This document shows positions 26,014-35,196 of a stretch of DNA of 64,000 nt, piece after piece. The stretch is from positions 16,249-80,248 of the forward strand of contig JAJPOQ010000041.1 of the NCBI GenBank assembly GCA_021232515.1, read 5' to 3'. Position 1 is the stretch's first letter. The number at the start of each line of letters is the position of its first letter. Made by a program: the position numbers and the translations under genes. The notes under the pieces were generated by a model. It had not been told where the DNA came from and did no database searches. It was given only the letters and a program-made list of their open reading frames with translations. This DNA is from Lentisphaeraceae bacterium. Lineage in GTDB: Bacteria; Verrucomicrobiota; Lentisphaeria; Lentisphaerales; Lentisphaeraceae.

Positions 26014-27012
26014 TTAATACTCTAGCTTCTCAGCTATCTGGATAGCGTTAAGTGCAGCACCTTTTCTAACTTGGTCGCCAACAACCCAAAGCTCTAGACC
26101 ATTTTCACAAGAAAGGTCACGACGTATACGGCCAACATAAACTGGGTCTTTGCCAGAAGCCATGAGAGGAGTCGCCCAAAGGTTATTCTCTCTGTCTTCG
26201 TAGACTTCAACGCCTTCAGCATTTTTAAGTAGCTCGTAAGCTTCTTCGATAGTGAATGGCTTCTCAAACTCAAGATTGATAGACTCAGAGTGTGCTCTCA
26301 TGATTGGAACACGGATACAAGTAGCAGTTACTTTGAAGTCTGGGTCTTGGAAAATCTTCTTAGTTTCGTTAACCATTTTCATTTCTTCTTCAACATAACC
26401 GTTGTCTAGCATCGGGCTGTTGTGAGGGAAAAGGTTAAATGCATATGGCTGATTGATAACTGTATTTTCGTAAGCTTCGCCTTTAAGGTGAGCTTCAGTT
26501 TCTTCTTTCAGTTCTTCCATAGCTTTTGCACCAGCACCCGAAGCTGCTTGGTAAGTAGAAACTACGCAACGTTTGATTCCAAATGCTTTGTGAAGTGGAG
26601 CCAAAGGAAGAGCCATGATGATAGTAGAACAGTTAGGATTCGCAATGATTCCTTTATGTTCTTTGATCGCTTCAGGGTTCACTTCAGGTACGACAAGAGG
26701 AACACCTTCAGTCATTCTGAAGAAAGAAGTGTTATCCACAACAATAGCACCAGCTTTAACAGCAGATGGGGCATATTCTTTAGAAAGAGATCCACCAGCA
26801 GAAGCTAGTACTAAGTCGATACCCTCGAAACTGTCGTGAGTTAGTTCTTCAACAGTAAGAGTTTCGCCTTTAAATTCTATTTTCTTGCCAGCACTGCGAG
26901 CAGATGCCAAAAGTTTTAGAGAGTTGAGAGGAAAGTTTCTCTCATCTAGTAATTCAAGTAATTCAGCGCCGACTGCACCAGTCGCGCCCATAATTGCAAC
27001 ATTAGGTTTCAC
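26014..27012 (-). CDS. asd: Aspartate-semialdehyde dehydrogenase
   Basis: A 332-residue NADPH enzyme that makes aspartate semialdehyde for lysine, methionine, threonine and peptidoglycan synthesis. VAIMGATGAVGAELLELL is the NADP loop, NPNCSTIIM holds the catalytic Cys, and PIMRAHSES the catalytic His. It sits between fabI (7 bp) and tyrS (2 bp), an operon mixing lipid, amino-acid and translation genes. Confidence 0.96.
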   Translation of the reverse strand: MKPNVAIMGATGAVGAELLELLDERNFPLNSLKLLASARSAGKKIEFKGETLTVEELTHDSFEGIDLVLASAGGSLSKEYAPSAVKAGAIVVDNTSFFRMTEGVPLVVPEVNPEAIKEHKGIIANPNCSTIIMALPLAPLHKAFGIKRCVVSTYQAASGAGAKAMEELKEETEAHLKGEAYENTVINQPYAFNLFPHNSPMLDNGYVEEEMKMVNETKKIFQDPDFKVTATCIRVPIMRAHSESINLEFEKPFTIEEAYELLKNAEGVEVYEDRENNLWATPLMASGKDPVYVGRIRRDLSCENGLELWVVGDQVRKGAALNAIQIAEKLEY

Positions 27013-27019
27013 AATATTC

Positions 27020-27811
27020 CTAGTCTAAGTTGTATGCGTTAACAGGACCTAGGCCAACAGCGTTAAAGCCGCCATCGACATACATAGTTTCGGCTGAGAT
27101 ACCACGAGATAGGTCACTGCAGAGGAACATGGCTACATCGCCAACTTCATCAATAGTATTTGCTCTTTTTAGTGGAGCTACTTTTTCTTGGATTTTCAGC
27201 ATGTTACTGAAGTTTGAAATACCACGAGCAGCCAATGTTTTGATTGGACCAGCAGAGATGGCATTTACACGTATACCTTTAACACCAAGATCATTTGCAA
27301 GGTAACGGACACTACATTCTAGAGCAGCTTTAGCGACGCCCATAACGTTGTAGTTAGTAACGATCTTCTCAGCACCAAGATAAGTTAGAGCAACGATACT
27401 ACCAGACTCAGACATGATTGGCTCTGCAGCTTTAGATAAAGATACTAGAGAGTATGCGCTGATGTCGTTGGCAAGGTTGAAACCGTCTAGAGAAGTGTTG
27501 ATGAAACCGCCATCTAGGTCAGACTTGTCAGCAAATGCAAGACAGTGAACTAGGAAGTCGATTTGACCATATTTTTCTTCAAGGCCTTTGAATGTAGATT
27601 CGATGGTTTCTGGTTTGGTAACATCACATTCGAAAATTGGAACTTCAGGGTGATCAACCAGCAATTTCTCAAGAGTTTGCTTGTTCTTTTCGTTAAGACA
27701 GGTGACTGCAACGTCAGCGCCTTGTGCAAGTAAAGATTGTGTGATACCCCAAGCAATGCTGCGTTGATTGGCTACGCCGAGAACAACGCCTCTTTTTCCT
27801 TTCATAATCAT
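27020..27811 (-). CDS. fabI: Enoyl-[acyl-carrier-protein] reductase (NADH)
   Basis: A 263-residue short-chain dehydrogenase of the FabI type. GVANQRSIAWGI is the NAD loop; YLGAEKIVTNYNVMGVAKAALE has the Tyr-x6-Lys active site; and FLCSDLSRGISAETMYVDGGF is the family C-terminal signature. It catalyses the last reduction step of fatty acid elongation. It heads the operon. The start may be 27811 or the in-frame ATG at 27805. Confidence 0.95.
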   Translation of the reverse strand: MIMKGKRGVVLGVANQRSIAWGITQSLLAQGADVAVTCLNEKNKQTLEKLLVDHPEVPIFECDVTKPETIESTFKGLEEKYGQIDFLVHCLAFADKSDLDGGFINTSLDGFNLANDISAYSLVSLSKAAEPIMSESGSIVALTYLGAEKIVTNYNVMGVAKAALECSVRYLANDLGVKGIRVNAISAGPIKTLAARGISNFSNMLKIQEKVAPLKRANTIDEVGDVAMFLCSDLSRGISAETMYVDGGFNAVGLGPVNAYNLD

Positions 27812-28120
27812 AATTCAGTAAACCTGTTGTAAACTTTAAATTGGCTTCATTTTCTAAGAAGTTAGAGAAACTAGCACAAAGTTATTTTTTTAAAATTTGT
27901 TGACTTAAAAATAATAGCTTTTTTGAGACGCTTATACTCGTTGTCATTACTTTTAGTTCAAATGAAGCCTATCTGTCATATTGTCATAAGTGCGTTTTGA
28001 GCAAGAAGTAGCTTAGAAAATAAAAACTGATTGTCTTTTATGGATTTTAATTGGGTATATCGCTGGTCAACGATATATTGCCGTTCATTTTTACGATTTT
28101 ATTTATATTTGGATTTTACA
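27812..28120. promoter_or_regulatory. Divergent fabI/hisH intergenic region with an inverted repeat
   Basis: 309 bp between divergent genes. A TATATCG-n8-CGATATA inverted repeat lies at 28056-28077, about 45 bp before the hisH start, and is a possible operator. A frame open from 28031 runs through this region into hisH but has no ribosome site and no family similarity before residue 31. No RNA gene was recognised. Confidence 0.4.
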
Positions 28121-28744
28121 ATGATTGCGGTAGTTGACTATAAAGCAGGAAATCTGCGAAGCGTACAAAGAGCGTTAGAGAAAATTGAAGTTGAGTCGGT
28201 TGTGACTCACGACCCTGAAACGATCCTTGCGGCAGATCATGTAATTTTCCCTGGTGTCGGTGCTGCTGGCACTGCAATGAAAAGTTTACTTGAGTCAGGT
28301 ATTGGCGAAGTTTTGAAAAAGTGTATCGATGCCGGCAAGCCAGTTCTCGGTATATGCTTAGGTACGCAGATCATCATGGATCACTCAGAAGAAGACGGTG
28401 GTGTTGATTGCCTTGGAATTATCAAAGGAAATACTATTCGCTTTCAGTTTGATGACCCAAATGTAACGGTTCCTGAAATGGGCTGGAATCAGGTCAACTT
28501 CAGTAAAGAGCATCCTATTTTTAAAGGAATAGAGAGTGGAACAAACTTTTATTTTGTTCATTCTTACTATCCTTCGCCAGCTAGCGAAGAAAGTGCTTTA
28601 ACAGAAACAGAGTATGCTGGATTGACATTTACTTCTGCATTGACAGCCGGAAACCTAGTTGCAACTCAGTTTCACCCAGAAAAAAGCGGTAGACACGGTT
28701 TGAAGTTACTTAAGAATTTTGCTGATTGGGACGGGAGACTGTAA
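28121..28744 (+). CDS. hisH: Imidazole glycerol phosphate synthase, glutaminase subunit
   Basis: A 207-residue class I glutamine amidotransferase. MIAVVDYKAGNLRSV is the HisH N-terminus; PVLGICLGTQII contains the nucleophile Cys, and TQFHPEKS the His-x-Glu. It supplies ammonia to HisF for the fifth step of histidine synthesis. GGA lies 8 bases before ATG 28121. Its TAA is directly followed by the hisF ATG. The remaining his genes are not in the window. Confidence 0.94.
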   Translation: MIAVVDYKAGNLRSVQRALEKIEVESVVTHDPETILAADHVIFPGVGAAGTAMKSLLESGIGEVLKKCIDAGKPVLGICLGTQIIMDHSEEDGGVDCLGIIKGNTIRFQFDDPNVTVPEMGWNQVNFSKEHPIFKGIESGTNFYFVHSYYPSPASEESALTETEYAGLTFTSALTAGNLVATQFHPEKSGRHGLKLLKNFADWDGRL

Positions 28745-29524
28745 ATGCTTAATAAAAGATTGATTGTATGTCTCGACGTTAGAGATAAGAAAGTTACTAA
28801 AGGCATAAAGTTTAAAGGTAATGTTGATATAGGCGATCCAGTAGAAATGGGTAGCCGTTACTCTGCTGAAGGCGTCGATGAACTAGTTTTTTACGATATA
28901 ACAGCATCCGCAGAAGGTCGTCCTATAGATTTAGATATGGTGCGTGAAGTTGCATCTGAAGTTTTCATCCCATTCTCAGTTGGTGGTGGTATTCGAAATG
29001 TTCAAGATATGCGAAATGTATTACTGGCTGGTGCAGAAAAGGTTAGTGTAAATTCGCTTGCTGTCAGAACTCCACACATCATCACAGAAGGTGCCGAGCT
29101 TTTTGGACGTCAATGTGTTGTCGTTGGTATGGATGTTCAGCATGTGGGTATATCTAAAGAGTATCCGAGTGGTTATCAAGTGGTTATTCACGGTGGTCGA
29201 ACTGCTGTAGAGAAAGACGCGGTAGAGTGGGCTCTTGAAGTTGAAAAGCTTGGAGCCGGTGAGATCTGCGTAAACTCGATTGATGCAGACGGCATGAAAA
29301 CTGGTTATGAATTAACGATTACTGGTATGATCGCCGACGCTGTAACTATCCCAGTTATTGCTAGTGGTGGTGGTGGTGTTCCTCAGCACCTTACAGATGT
29401 TCTGACCAAGACAAATGCAGAAGCCGCTTTGGTCGCAAGTATGGTTCACTATGGAACTTACACTTGTCCGCAAATCAAAGAAGAAATGCACAGTCATGGT
29501 GTCCAACTTAGAATGGACTGGTAA
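28745..29524 (+). CDS. hisF: Imidazole glycerol phosphate synthase, cyclase subunit
   Basis: A 259-residue beta/alpha barrel. [15 protein letters not shown] has the catalytic Asp of strand 1, GMDVQHV the Asp of strand 5, and [10 protein letters not shown] and [10 protein letters not shown] the phosphate-binding loops. With HisH it makes imidazole glycerol phosphate and AICAR. There is no gap to hisH, so the two subunits are translationally coupled. A role outside histidine synthesis (as in O-antigen amidotransferase pairs) is possible but nothing nearby supports it. Confidence 0.94.
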   Translation: MLNKRLIVCLDVRDKKVTKGIKFKGNVDIGDPVEMGSRYSAEGVDELVFYDITASAEGRPIDLDMVREVASEVFIPFSVGGGIRNVQDMRNVLLAGAEKVSVNSLAVRTPHIITEGAELFGRQCVVVGMDVQHVGISKEYPSGYQVVIHGGRTAVEKDAVEWALEVEKLGAGEICVNSIDADGMKTGYELTITGMIADAVTIPVIASGGGGVPQHLTDVLTKTNAEAALVASMVHYGTYTCPQIKEEMHSHGVQLRMDW

Positions 29525-29538
29525 GTCTTAGGGTTACT

Positions 29539-30477
29539 ATGAAATTTCGCACTGAGCTAACTGTAAATAAAGAGTTGAATCTTTTGCCTACAGATGGCTT
29601 AGTGGCTTTAGGCTCATGTTTTGCTGACCGCTTATCTAGTCACCTCAAACACATAGGGTTGGCTGCTGACGTCAATCCGTTTGGTGTTATTTACAATCCA
29701 GTCTCTATTGCCCAGCTTTTTTCTGCTTCTTTGAACTTAGAAAGTATAGGCTCTTGGGAAAAGCATAATGACTTGTATGTAAATACGATGTGGCATGGTC
29801 AGTTTAATTCGTCCTTCATGGATGAGTCAAAGGAGAAGGTTCAGTCAGTTGTAAAGTCGACAAATGATAAGTTGAAATTAGCCAAGACTTTGGTATTAAC
29901 TTTTGGGACATCATATGCTTATGTCGACAAAGAATCTAAACGTGTAGTCACTAACTGCCATCGATTACCGGCAGATCGTTTTGAGAGGCGTTTGTTGACA
30001 TTAGCAGAAATGAAAGAGTCTTTAATTGGTTCTATAGAACTGCTAAAGATTCAAAATCAAAACCTTCAGATTTTATTGACTGTAAGCCCAGTTCGTCATG
30101 TTAGAGATAGCCTAGTTCAAAACCAAAGAAGTAAGTCTCAGCTCATAAGCCTTGTCCACGATTTAGTTGATTCACAAGAAAATGTATTTTATTTTCCTTC
30201 ATATGAAATAATGATGGATGACCTGCGCGACTATAGGTTCTACCAAGAGGATTTGGTGCAGCCAAATAATCAAGGCGTCACTTACATACTCGAAAAATTT
30301 CGTGAGTTTGCTTACTCGACAGAGTTAATAGACTATGAAAAGCAAGCTTTGAAGTTAGTTCAGAGATTGAGCCATCGACCAAAGAACGAAACCAGTCAAA
30401 CAGAAGACTTCGAAGAAAAAACACAGACGGTTTTAGCCGATTTTAAAGCTAAATACCCATTTACATCCCTGAAGTAA
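29539..30477 (+). CDS. GSCFA-domain protein
   Basis: A 312-residue protein whose N-terminal LVALGSCFADRLSSHL holds the GSCFA motif that names the family. NPFGVIYNP, LVLTFGTSYAYVD and LLTVSPVRHVRD are further family blocks, giving an SGNH-hydrolase-like layout with a nucleophile Ser in GSCFA. Substrate and role are unknown. It follows hisF by 14 bp and may be cotranscribed, but there is no evident functional link to histidine synthesis. Confidence 0.8.
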   Translation: MKFRTELTVNKELNLLPTDGLVALGSCFADRLSSHLKHIGLAADVNPFGVIYNPVSIAQLFSASLNLESIGSWEKHNDLYVNTMWHGQFNSSFMDESKEKVQSVVKSTNDKLKLAKTLVLTFGTSYAYVDKESKRVVTNCHRLPADRFERRLLTLAEMKESLIGSIELLKIQNQNLQILLTVSPVRHVRDSLVQNQRSKSQLISLVHDLVDSQENVFYFPSYEIMMDDLRDYRFYQEDLVQPNNQGVTYILEKFREFAYSTELIDYEKQALKLVQRLSHRPKNETSQTEDFEEKTQTVLADFKAKYPFTSLK

Positions 30478-30579
30478 ACTAAAATCGCGCAATTTTAGCA
30501 TTCATTACTTTTTTGAGCTATTGTCTTTATGGCAGTTGGTTCTAATTTAGGGCCACTTTTTTGAAACGCAGAGAGTTAA

Positions 30580-31689
30580 ATGAGTCACATTTCTACAGAA
30601 GCAGCTATAAGTCAATTAAAAGAAGGCCGCATGCTAATCCTCCAGGATAGCTCAGGCGCCAATCCTCGTGGTTGTTTCGTTTTGCCAGCAGACTTTTCGA
30701 CTCCCGATGAGATCAATAAAATGATTGTCTACGGTCGCGGTCAAATTAGCCTTGTTATGGGGAAAACTAAATACAAAGATTTAGACCTCCCACTCAATTC
30801 CGAAGATCAAGTTTCTTTTGACGCCAAAGACGTTATGGGAACAGGTATTTCTGCACTTGATAGAAATACAACAATCAAAGTTGCGTCAGCAGCTCATGCT
30901 CAGTTAGATGACATAAAGAGACCTGGTCATATATTTTCTATAGAAGCTGAAGAGGGTGGTTGTTTAGTTCGACCTACAGTAGCCGATGCAGCTTTTGATT
31001 TAATTCGCCTCGGTAAGATTGGCGAATGTGCGGTTGTCTGTGACATACTGAATCAAAACGGTGACTATGCTTCACTTGATGAGTTGGAGAAGCTTTCTAA
31101 AGAGTTAAGTCTGCCAACTTGTTCAGTACATGAGATAGTTGAGTACCGTGTGCAAAATGAACCACTCGTAGAGAATATAAATATAGTCGACATGCCAACA
31201 GAGTATGGCAACTTCCGTCTTCATGTTTATAAGTCAAAGTTTGATAAGAACAGAGGCGTAGACTTAGCCTTAACTTTTGGTGCAGATAGATTTTCAGAAG
31301 ATGACATTCCACTCGTAAGAGTCCACAGCGAATGGTCGATAGCAAATATCGTGAACCGCTTAAGTAATGATCATGGCTCTTATTTAAACCTAGCTATGAA
31401 AACAGTAGCAGATGCTGGTGGTGTTGGTGCGATAGTATTTTTAAGGAATACTCCAGAGCAGCACACAAATTCTTTATTTAATAATGATAAGAGACCAACT
31501 GACATTTGGAAAGAAGATGGCAAAATAAGAACACTTAGCCCGATGGGGAAAAGTATGTCTTATGGGTTTGGCGCTCAGATTTTACGAGATCTTGGAGTTC
31601 GTAAGATGAAACTTTTAGCAAATAAAGATGTGTCTTTAAGTGGCTTAGATAAATACGGTTTAGAAATAGTAGAACAGGTGAGGTTTTAA
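30580..31689 (+). CDS. RibBA-like protein with both active sites degenerate
   Basis: A 369-residue homologue of bifunctional riboflavin enzymes. The DHBP-synthase half keeps the frame (GTGISALDRNTTIKVA, RPGHIFSIEAEEGG), but the acidic DDEDRENEGD loop is replaced by QDSSGANPRGC and the GGHTEA motif by RPTVADA. The GTP-cyclohydrolase-II half lacks all three zinc Cys: RVHSEWSIANIV stands where RVHSECLTGDVF is usual, and the later CDCG is absent. Fold similarity continues to the end (YGFGAQILRDLG). It is probably not an active RibB or RibA in the known sense. It lies 1 bp before the next paralogue, so the two are likely partners. No FMN riboswitch was recognised upstream. Confidence 0.75.
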   Translation: MSHISTEAAISQLKEGRMLILQDSSGANPRGCFVLPADFSTPDEINKMIVYGRGQISLVMGKTKYKDLDLPLNSEDQVSFDAKDVMGTGISALDRNTTIKVASAAHAQLDDIKRPGHIFSIEAEEGGCLVRPTVADAAFDLIRLGKIGECAVVCDILNQNGDYASLDELEKLSKELSLPTCSVHEIVEYRVQNEPLVENINIVDMPTEYGNFRLHVYKSKFDKNRGVDLALTFGADRFSEDDIPLVRVHSEWSIANIVNRLSNDHGSYLNLAMKTVADAGGVGAIVFLRNTPEQHTNSLFNNDKRPTDIWKEDGKIRTLSPMGKSMSYGFGAQILRDLGVRKMKLLANKDVSLSGLDKYGLEIVEQVRF

Positions 31690-31690
31690 G

Positions 31691-32830
31691 ATGAATGACT
31701 TAAAATTACAGCTTGTTGAAAAAATAGACCATCTCAAAAATGGTTTGCCTCTCATTTATCAGCATGAGCATGAATCTTCGAAAAGAAGTTATCTTGTTAT
31801 GTCTGCTGAAAATTTAAACGACAGTACAATTCGTTCATTGATTGGTAACTGCTGCAATATTTCAGTTTTAGTAAGTGACTACTACTTAAGTCAAAAGAGT
31901 AAGTATAGAAACTTATCTTCAAACGAACTGACCTTACAGTGTGACTTCTCTGTCGAAGGCATTAAAAAGCTTCTTTCTGGTTTGAATAATGATGAATCAC
32001 TCGAAGGTCCAGACTCTATTATTCTACGCACATTAAAGTCAGATGCGATACTTACAGATGCGTCTCCAGAAGCGAGAATTCTTGAATTCATGTCTAACGT
32101 TGTTGAGTCCGATGGTGTTTTACTCTATGGCTTATTGATCGATAAGGAAGAGTCTGCTCCAGTTGAGAAATTAGAGTCTATTTCTGGCGTCGACGCTAAA
32201 ATTATCTCAACAGATGAAATAGTCGTGTCGCGCTTTTTTAATCCAAATTTACTTGAGTTTACAGGTGTTACTGATGTTGATCTTCAGCAAGGCCCATTTA
32301 AGCTTCATTCATATTATTCAGCGATAGATCGTCGTTATCATTGGGCTTTTGTCGCGGATGATGGTTCTGACAAAACTCCTCTAGTTCGTGTTGAGTCAGA
32401 GTGTTTAACAGGTCATGTTTTTGGCTCACTTCTTTGTGATTGTGGTGACCAACTTAGTCAAGGCTTAGAGCAGATCGAAAAGTATGGCAAAGGAGCTTTG
32501 GTTTATCTGCGTCAGGAAGGTCGTGGTATAGGACTTCAAGCAAAGCTTCAAGCTTACTATCTTCAGCAAGTTCACGGTATGGATACAGTTGATGCAAATT
32601 TAGCTGTTGGTATGCCGGAGGATGCTCGAGACTATGTTATCGGTGCTCAGATTTTAAATCATCTTAGTTTTGACTCAATTAAGCTTATGACGAATAACCC
32701 GGCTAAAATTGACGGTTTACATCGCTATGGTCTTAAAGTCGATACTCAAGTTTCTCATATCATCCCACCATCAGAGCACAATCGTCGTTATTTAGAGACG
32801 AAAAAGACTCGTATGGGTCATAAAATTTAG
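31691..32830 (+). CDS. ribA: GTP cyclohydrolase II with degenerate N-terminal RibB-like domain
   Basis: A 379-residue protein. The C-terminal half is a normal GTP cyclohydrolase II: RVESECLTGHVFG and LCDCGDQL give the three zinc Cys, RQEGRGIGLQ the GTP site, and LMTNNPAKI the end signature. It opens GTP in the first step of riboflavin synthesis. The N-terminal half (1-190) has the length of a DHBP synthase but keeps none of its catalytic motifs that I can see. The start follows the previous stop by 1 bp. A true RibB activity must come from elsewhere in the genome unless the upstream paralogue supplies it. Confidence 0.85.
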   Translation: MNDLKLQLVEKIDHLKNGLPLIYQHEHESSKRSYLVMSAENLNDSTIRSLIGNCCNISVLVSDYYLSQKSKYRNLSSNELTLQCDFSVEGIKKLLSGLNNDESLEGPDSIILRTLKSDAILTDASPEARILEFMSNVVESDGVLLYGLLIDKEESAPVEKLESISGVDAKIISTDEIVVSRFFNPNLLEFTGVTDVDLQQGPFKLHSYYSAIDRRYHWAFVADDGSDKTPLVRVESECLTGHVFGSLLCDCGDQLSQGLEQIEKYGKGALVYLRQEGRGIGLQAKLQAYYLQQVHGMDTVDANLAVGMPEDARDYVIGAQILNHLSFDSIKLMTNNPAKIDGLHRYGLKVDTQVSHIIPPSEHNRRYLETKKTRMGHKI

Positions 32831-32939
32831 TCTTTTTGTCATATTACACGAGAGTAAGTACTAGTCATTGCCGATAATTAATAGTTGTGTGAAAACTGTG
32901 TTAATTACTGTGTGTGAATTTAATGTGATGTATTTACCT

Positions 32940-35186
32940 ATGAAGAAGACCTTTTTACTGGCTTTCTTTTTAGTACTTTTATTTGCGAATGCTGATAACG
33001 AAAAGTACTTCCAAGAAAAAGTCCGGCCTTTGCTCGACAAGTATTGTTTTGATTGTCACGACCCAGAAGACGAAGATAGCGAATCTCCCTTCTTGGAAGA
33101 CAAAAACGCTAAAGACATAACTCACAATCGTCATATCTGGAAAAGTGTTGCAGCTCAGATTCGCAACAGAACTATGCCTCCGAAGCGTAAAAAGAAGCAA
33201 CCTACAGAATTTGAAAGAGTAGAGTTGGCAACTTGGATAGATACTTACCTAAGAAGTTCAGCACTGGAAATGCCAGAGTATGCAGGTGCTGTTTTGACTC
33301 GCCGTCTCAATCGAGATGAATATGATAATACCATAAGAGACTTAGTTGGCCTTGATCTTGGTTTCTCTCACTCTTTCCCAATGGATGGCGGTGGTGGTGA
33401 AGGCTTTGATAATAATGGCGAAACTTTATTTCTACCTCCTTTATTGCTAGAACGTTATTTGGAATCGGCTCAATTAATTTTAGATAAAGCGATAATTACA
33501 CCGCGACTCATGCTTAACTTTGATGGTAGTGAAATGCTCCCAGCAAACTCAGATACTCCAGAAAGACACTTACCAACTAAGTCTGTCGCGAGAAAAGTAT
33601 TTAATTCATACCTTAAAGGTGAGTATGAGTTGAAAGTAAATATCACTGCAGTCGAAGGAAACCCTAAAATAAAGCTTTTAGTTGACGGTATAGTGGCTGA
33701 AACTTTTAAGCTTAGCTCACCAAAGGTTTTAAAGACAAATGTGATTCTTCAGCGTGGTATACACTCATTGGCTATTCAAAATGGTAAGTCAGAAGGTGAG
33801 ATTAGCTTTGATAATGTGAAAATCCGTTCTTTGCAAAAAGGCGATGATAAGAAGAAGTCTTCTCATCAAAAAATATTTAAATTTTCAGCAGGGGATACAA
33901 AAGAAAGTCAGAGGCTAGCAGCTCAGAAAAATGTTACGGACTTTATGTATAGAGCTTTTAGACGGCCTGTTAGTAGTGATGAAATTTCTAAATATATGGC
34001 ATTGTATGATCGAGCTATAAATAGAGATGATCCATATGAAGAGGGTGTGAAATTAGCTCTAAAAGCAGTTTTGGTTTCTCCGCATTTCCTATTTATGATG
34101 GAAAAACAAGCAGCTAGTAAGAAGATTCAGGATCTTTCCCAATTTGAGTTGGCCTCCCGCTTATCGTATTTTTTATGGGCATCTATGCCAGATACCACTT
34201 TATTTGATTTAGCTCAAAAAGGGAAGCTTAACGATAAGTCAGTCTTGAGACAACAAGTAAAAAGAATGCTTGCAGATGAAAAGTCTTTTAGCTTTTTTAC
34301 AAAGTTTACAGGTCAATGGTTAGGGACAAAAGATGTTGGGGGTAAAGTTGCACCACTTGGTCGTGGTACCGATATAGGTTACACTCCTGCGCTCGGTATA
34401 GCGTTGAGAGAAGAGCCCATTCACTTATTGAATTATGTTTTTCAGACCAATAAGAGTTTGTTAGATCTAATTGAGTCTGACTACATGGTAATAAATAAAG
34501 AACTTGCAAAGCACTATGATGTTAAAGGCATAAAACATGATGACTTTAAAATTATAAAAACGCCAAATAAGCAACGAGGTGGTGTTCTTGGATTGGGCGG
34601 TGTTCATATGGTGACGTCTTTTCCTCAGAGAACTAGCCCTGTTTTACGAGGAGCTTGGGTTATAGAAACTATACTTGGGACTCCAGTTCCGCCGCCACCG
34701 GACAATGTTCCGGAATTGCCTGTGAAGAAAAATAAAAAGAAGAAGATAACGATTCGACAAATGTTTGAGCAACACAGAAATAACGATGTCTGTTCTGCTT
34801 GTCACAACTTGATTGACCCAATTGGTTTTGGTTTGGAAAATTACGATTTGTTAGGACGTTGGCGTACAGAGGAGAAAGGGATTCCAGTAGATGCATCTGG
34901 AGTTATGCCATCTGGTGAAAAGTTTAATGGCCCAACAGAATTAAAGCAGATTATACTTAAACAAAAAGATGAGTTTGGTCGTCACTTAGTTTCTAAAGTT
35001 TTGGGTTATGGCTTAGGACGAAGTTTATTAGATGAAGATGCTGGCACAATAGAGCGCATACTAAATAACCTTAAAGAAAATGGTTTTAAGTCTCAGAATT
35101 TGATTGAGTCAGTAGTTTTGAGTACACCATTTAGAAAGATACAGCTCATATCACGAGCTGCAAAAGCAAAAAAGCCGAAGCACTGA
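32940..35186 (+). CDS. Secreted planctomycete-type cytochrome c, DUF1587/1592/1588/1585 family
   Basis: A 748-residue exported protein. The signal segment MKKTFLLAFFLVLLFANA precedes a cytochrome-like CFDCH motif (CxxCH), then a DUF1587 block (LTRRLNRDEYDNTIRDLVG), DUF1595 (FMYRAFRRPVS), DUF1592 (FELASRLSYFLWASMP), DUF1588 (FPQRTSPVLRGAWVIE) and DUF1585 (GYGLGRSL). A further CSACH in the C-terminal half may bind a second haem. ATG 32940 is taken because the signal peptide begins there; earlier in-frame starts have no ribosome site. It is followed 10 bp later by a DUF1552 gene, its usual partner. Function is unknown; periplasmic oxidation is suspected. Confidence 0.88.
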   Translation: MKKTFLLAFFLVLLFANADNEKYFQEKVRPLLDKYCFDCHDPEDEDSESPFLEDKNAKDITHNRHIWKSVAAQIRNRTMPPKRKKKQPTEFERVELATWIDTYLRSSALEMPEYAGAVLTRRLNRDEYDNTIRDLVGLDLGFSHSFPMDGGGGEGFDNNGETLFLPPLLLERYLESAQLILDKAIITPRLMLNFDGSEMLPANSDTPERHLPTKSVARKVFNSYLKGEYELKVNITAVEGNPKIKLLVDGIVAETFKLSSPKVLKTNVILQRGIHSLAIQNGKSEGEISFDNVKIRSLQKGDDKKKSSHQKIFKFSAGDTKESQRLAAQKNVTDFMYRAFRRPVSSDEISKYMALYDRAINRDDPYEEGVKLALKAVLVSPHFLFMMEKQAASKKIQDLSQFELASRLSYFLWASMPDTTLFDLAQKGKLNDKSVLRQQVKRMLADEKSFSFFTKFTGQWLGTKDVGGKVAPLGRGTDIGYTPALGIALREEPIHLLNYVFQTNKSLLDLIESDYMVINKELAKHYDVKGIKHDDFKIIKTPNKQRGGVLGLGGVHMVTSFPQRTSPVLRGAWVIETILGTPVPPPPDNVPELPVKKNKKKKITIRQMFEQHRNNDVCSACHNLIDPIGFGLENYDLLGRWRTEEKGIPVDASGVMPSGEKFNGPTELKQIILKQKDEFGRHLVSKVLGYGLGRSLLDEDAGTIERILNNLKENGFKSQNLIESVVLSTPFRKIQLISRAAKAKKPKH

Positions 35187-35196
35187 GGAGTTAATT

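Noticed and set aside
28031..28120. An N-terminal 30-residue extension of HisH.
   Set aside because: HisH proteins begin at the MIAVVDY motif; GGA precedes ATG 28121 and the extension has no similarity.
28121..29524. HisH-HisF as an O-antigen amidotransferase pair.
   Set aside because: Neighbouring genes are not for surface sugars and both proteins carry the normal histidine-synthesis motifs.
30478..30579. A possible FMN riboswitch before the RibBA-like gene.
   Set aside because: The 102-bp gap is too short and shows none of the conserved RFN-element stems.
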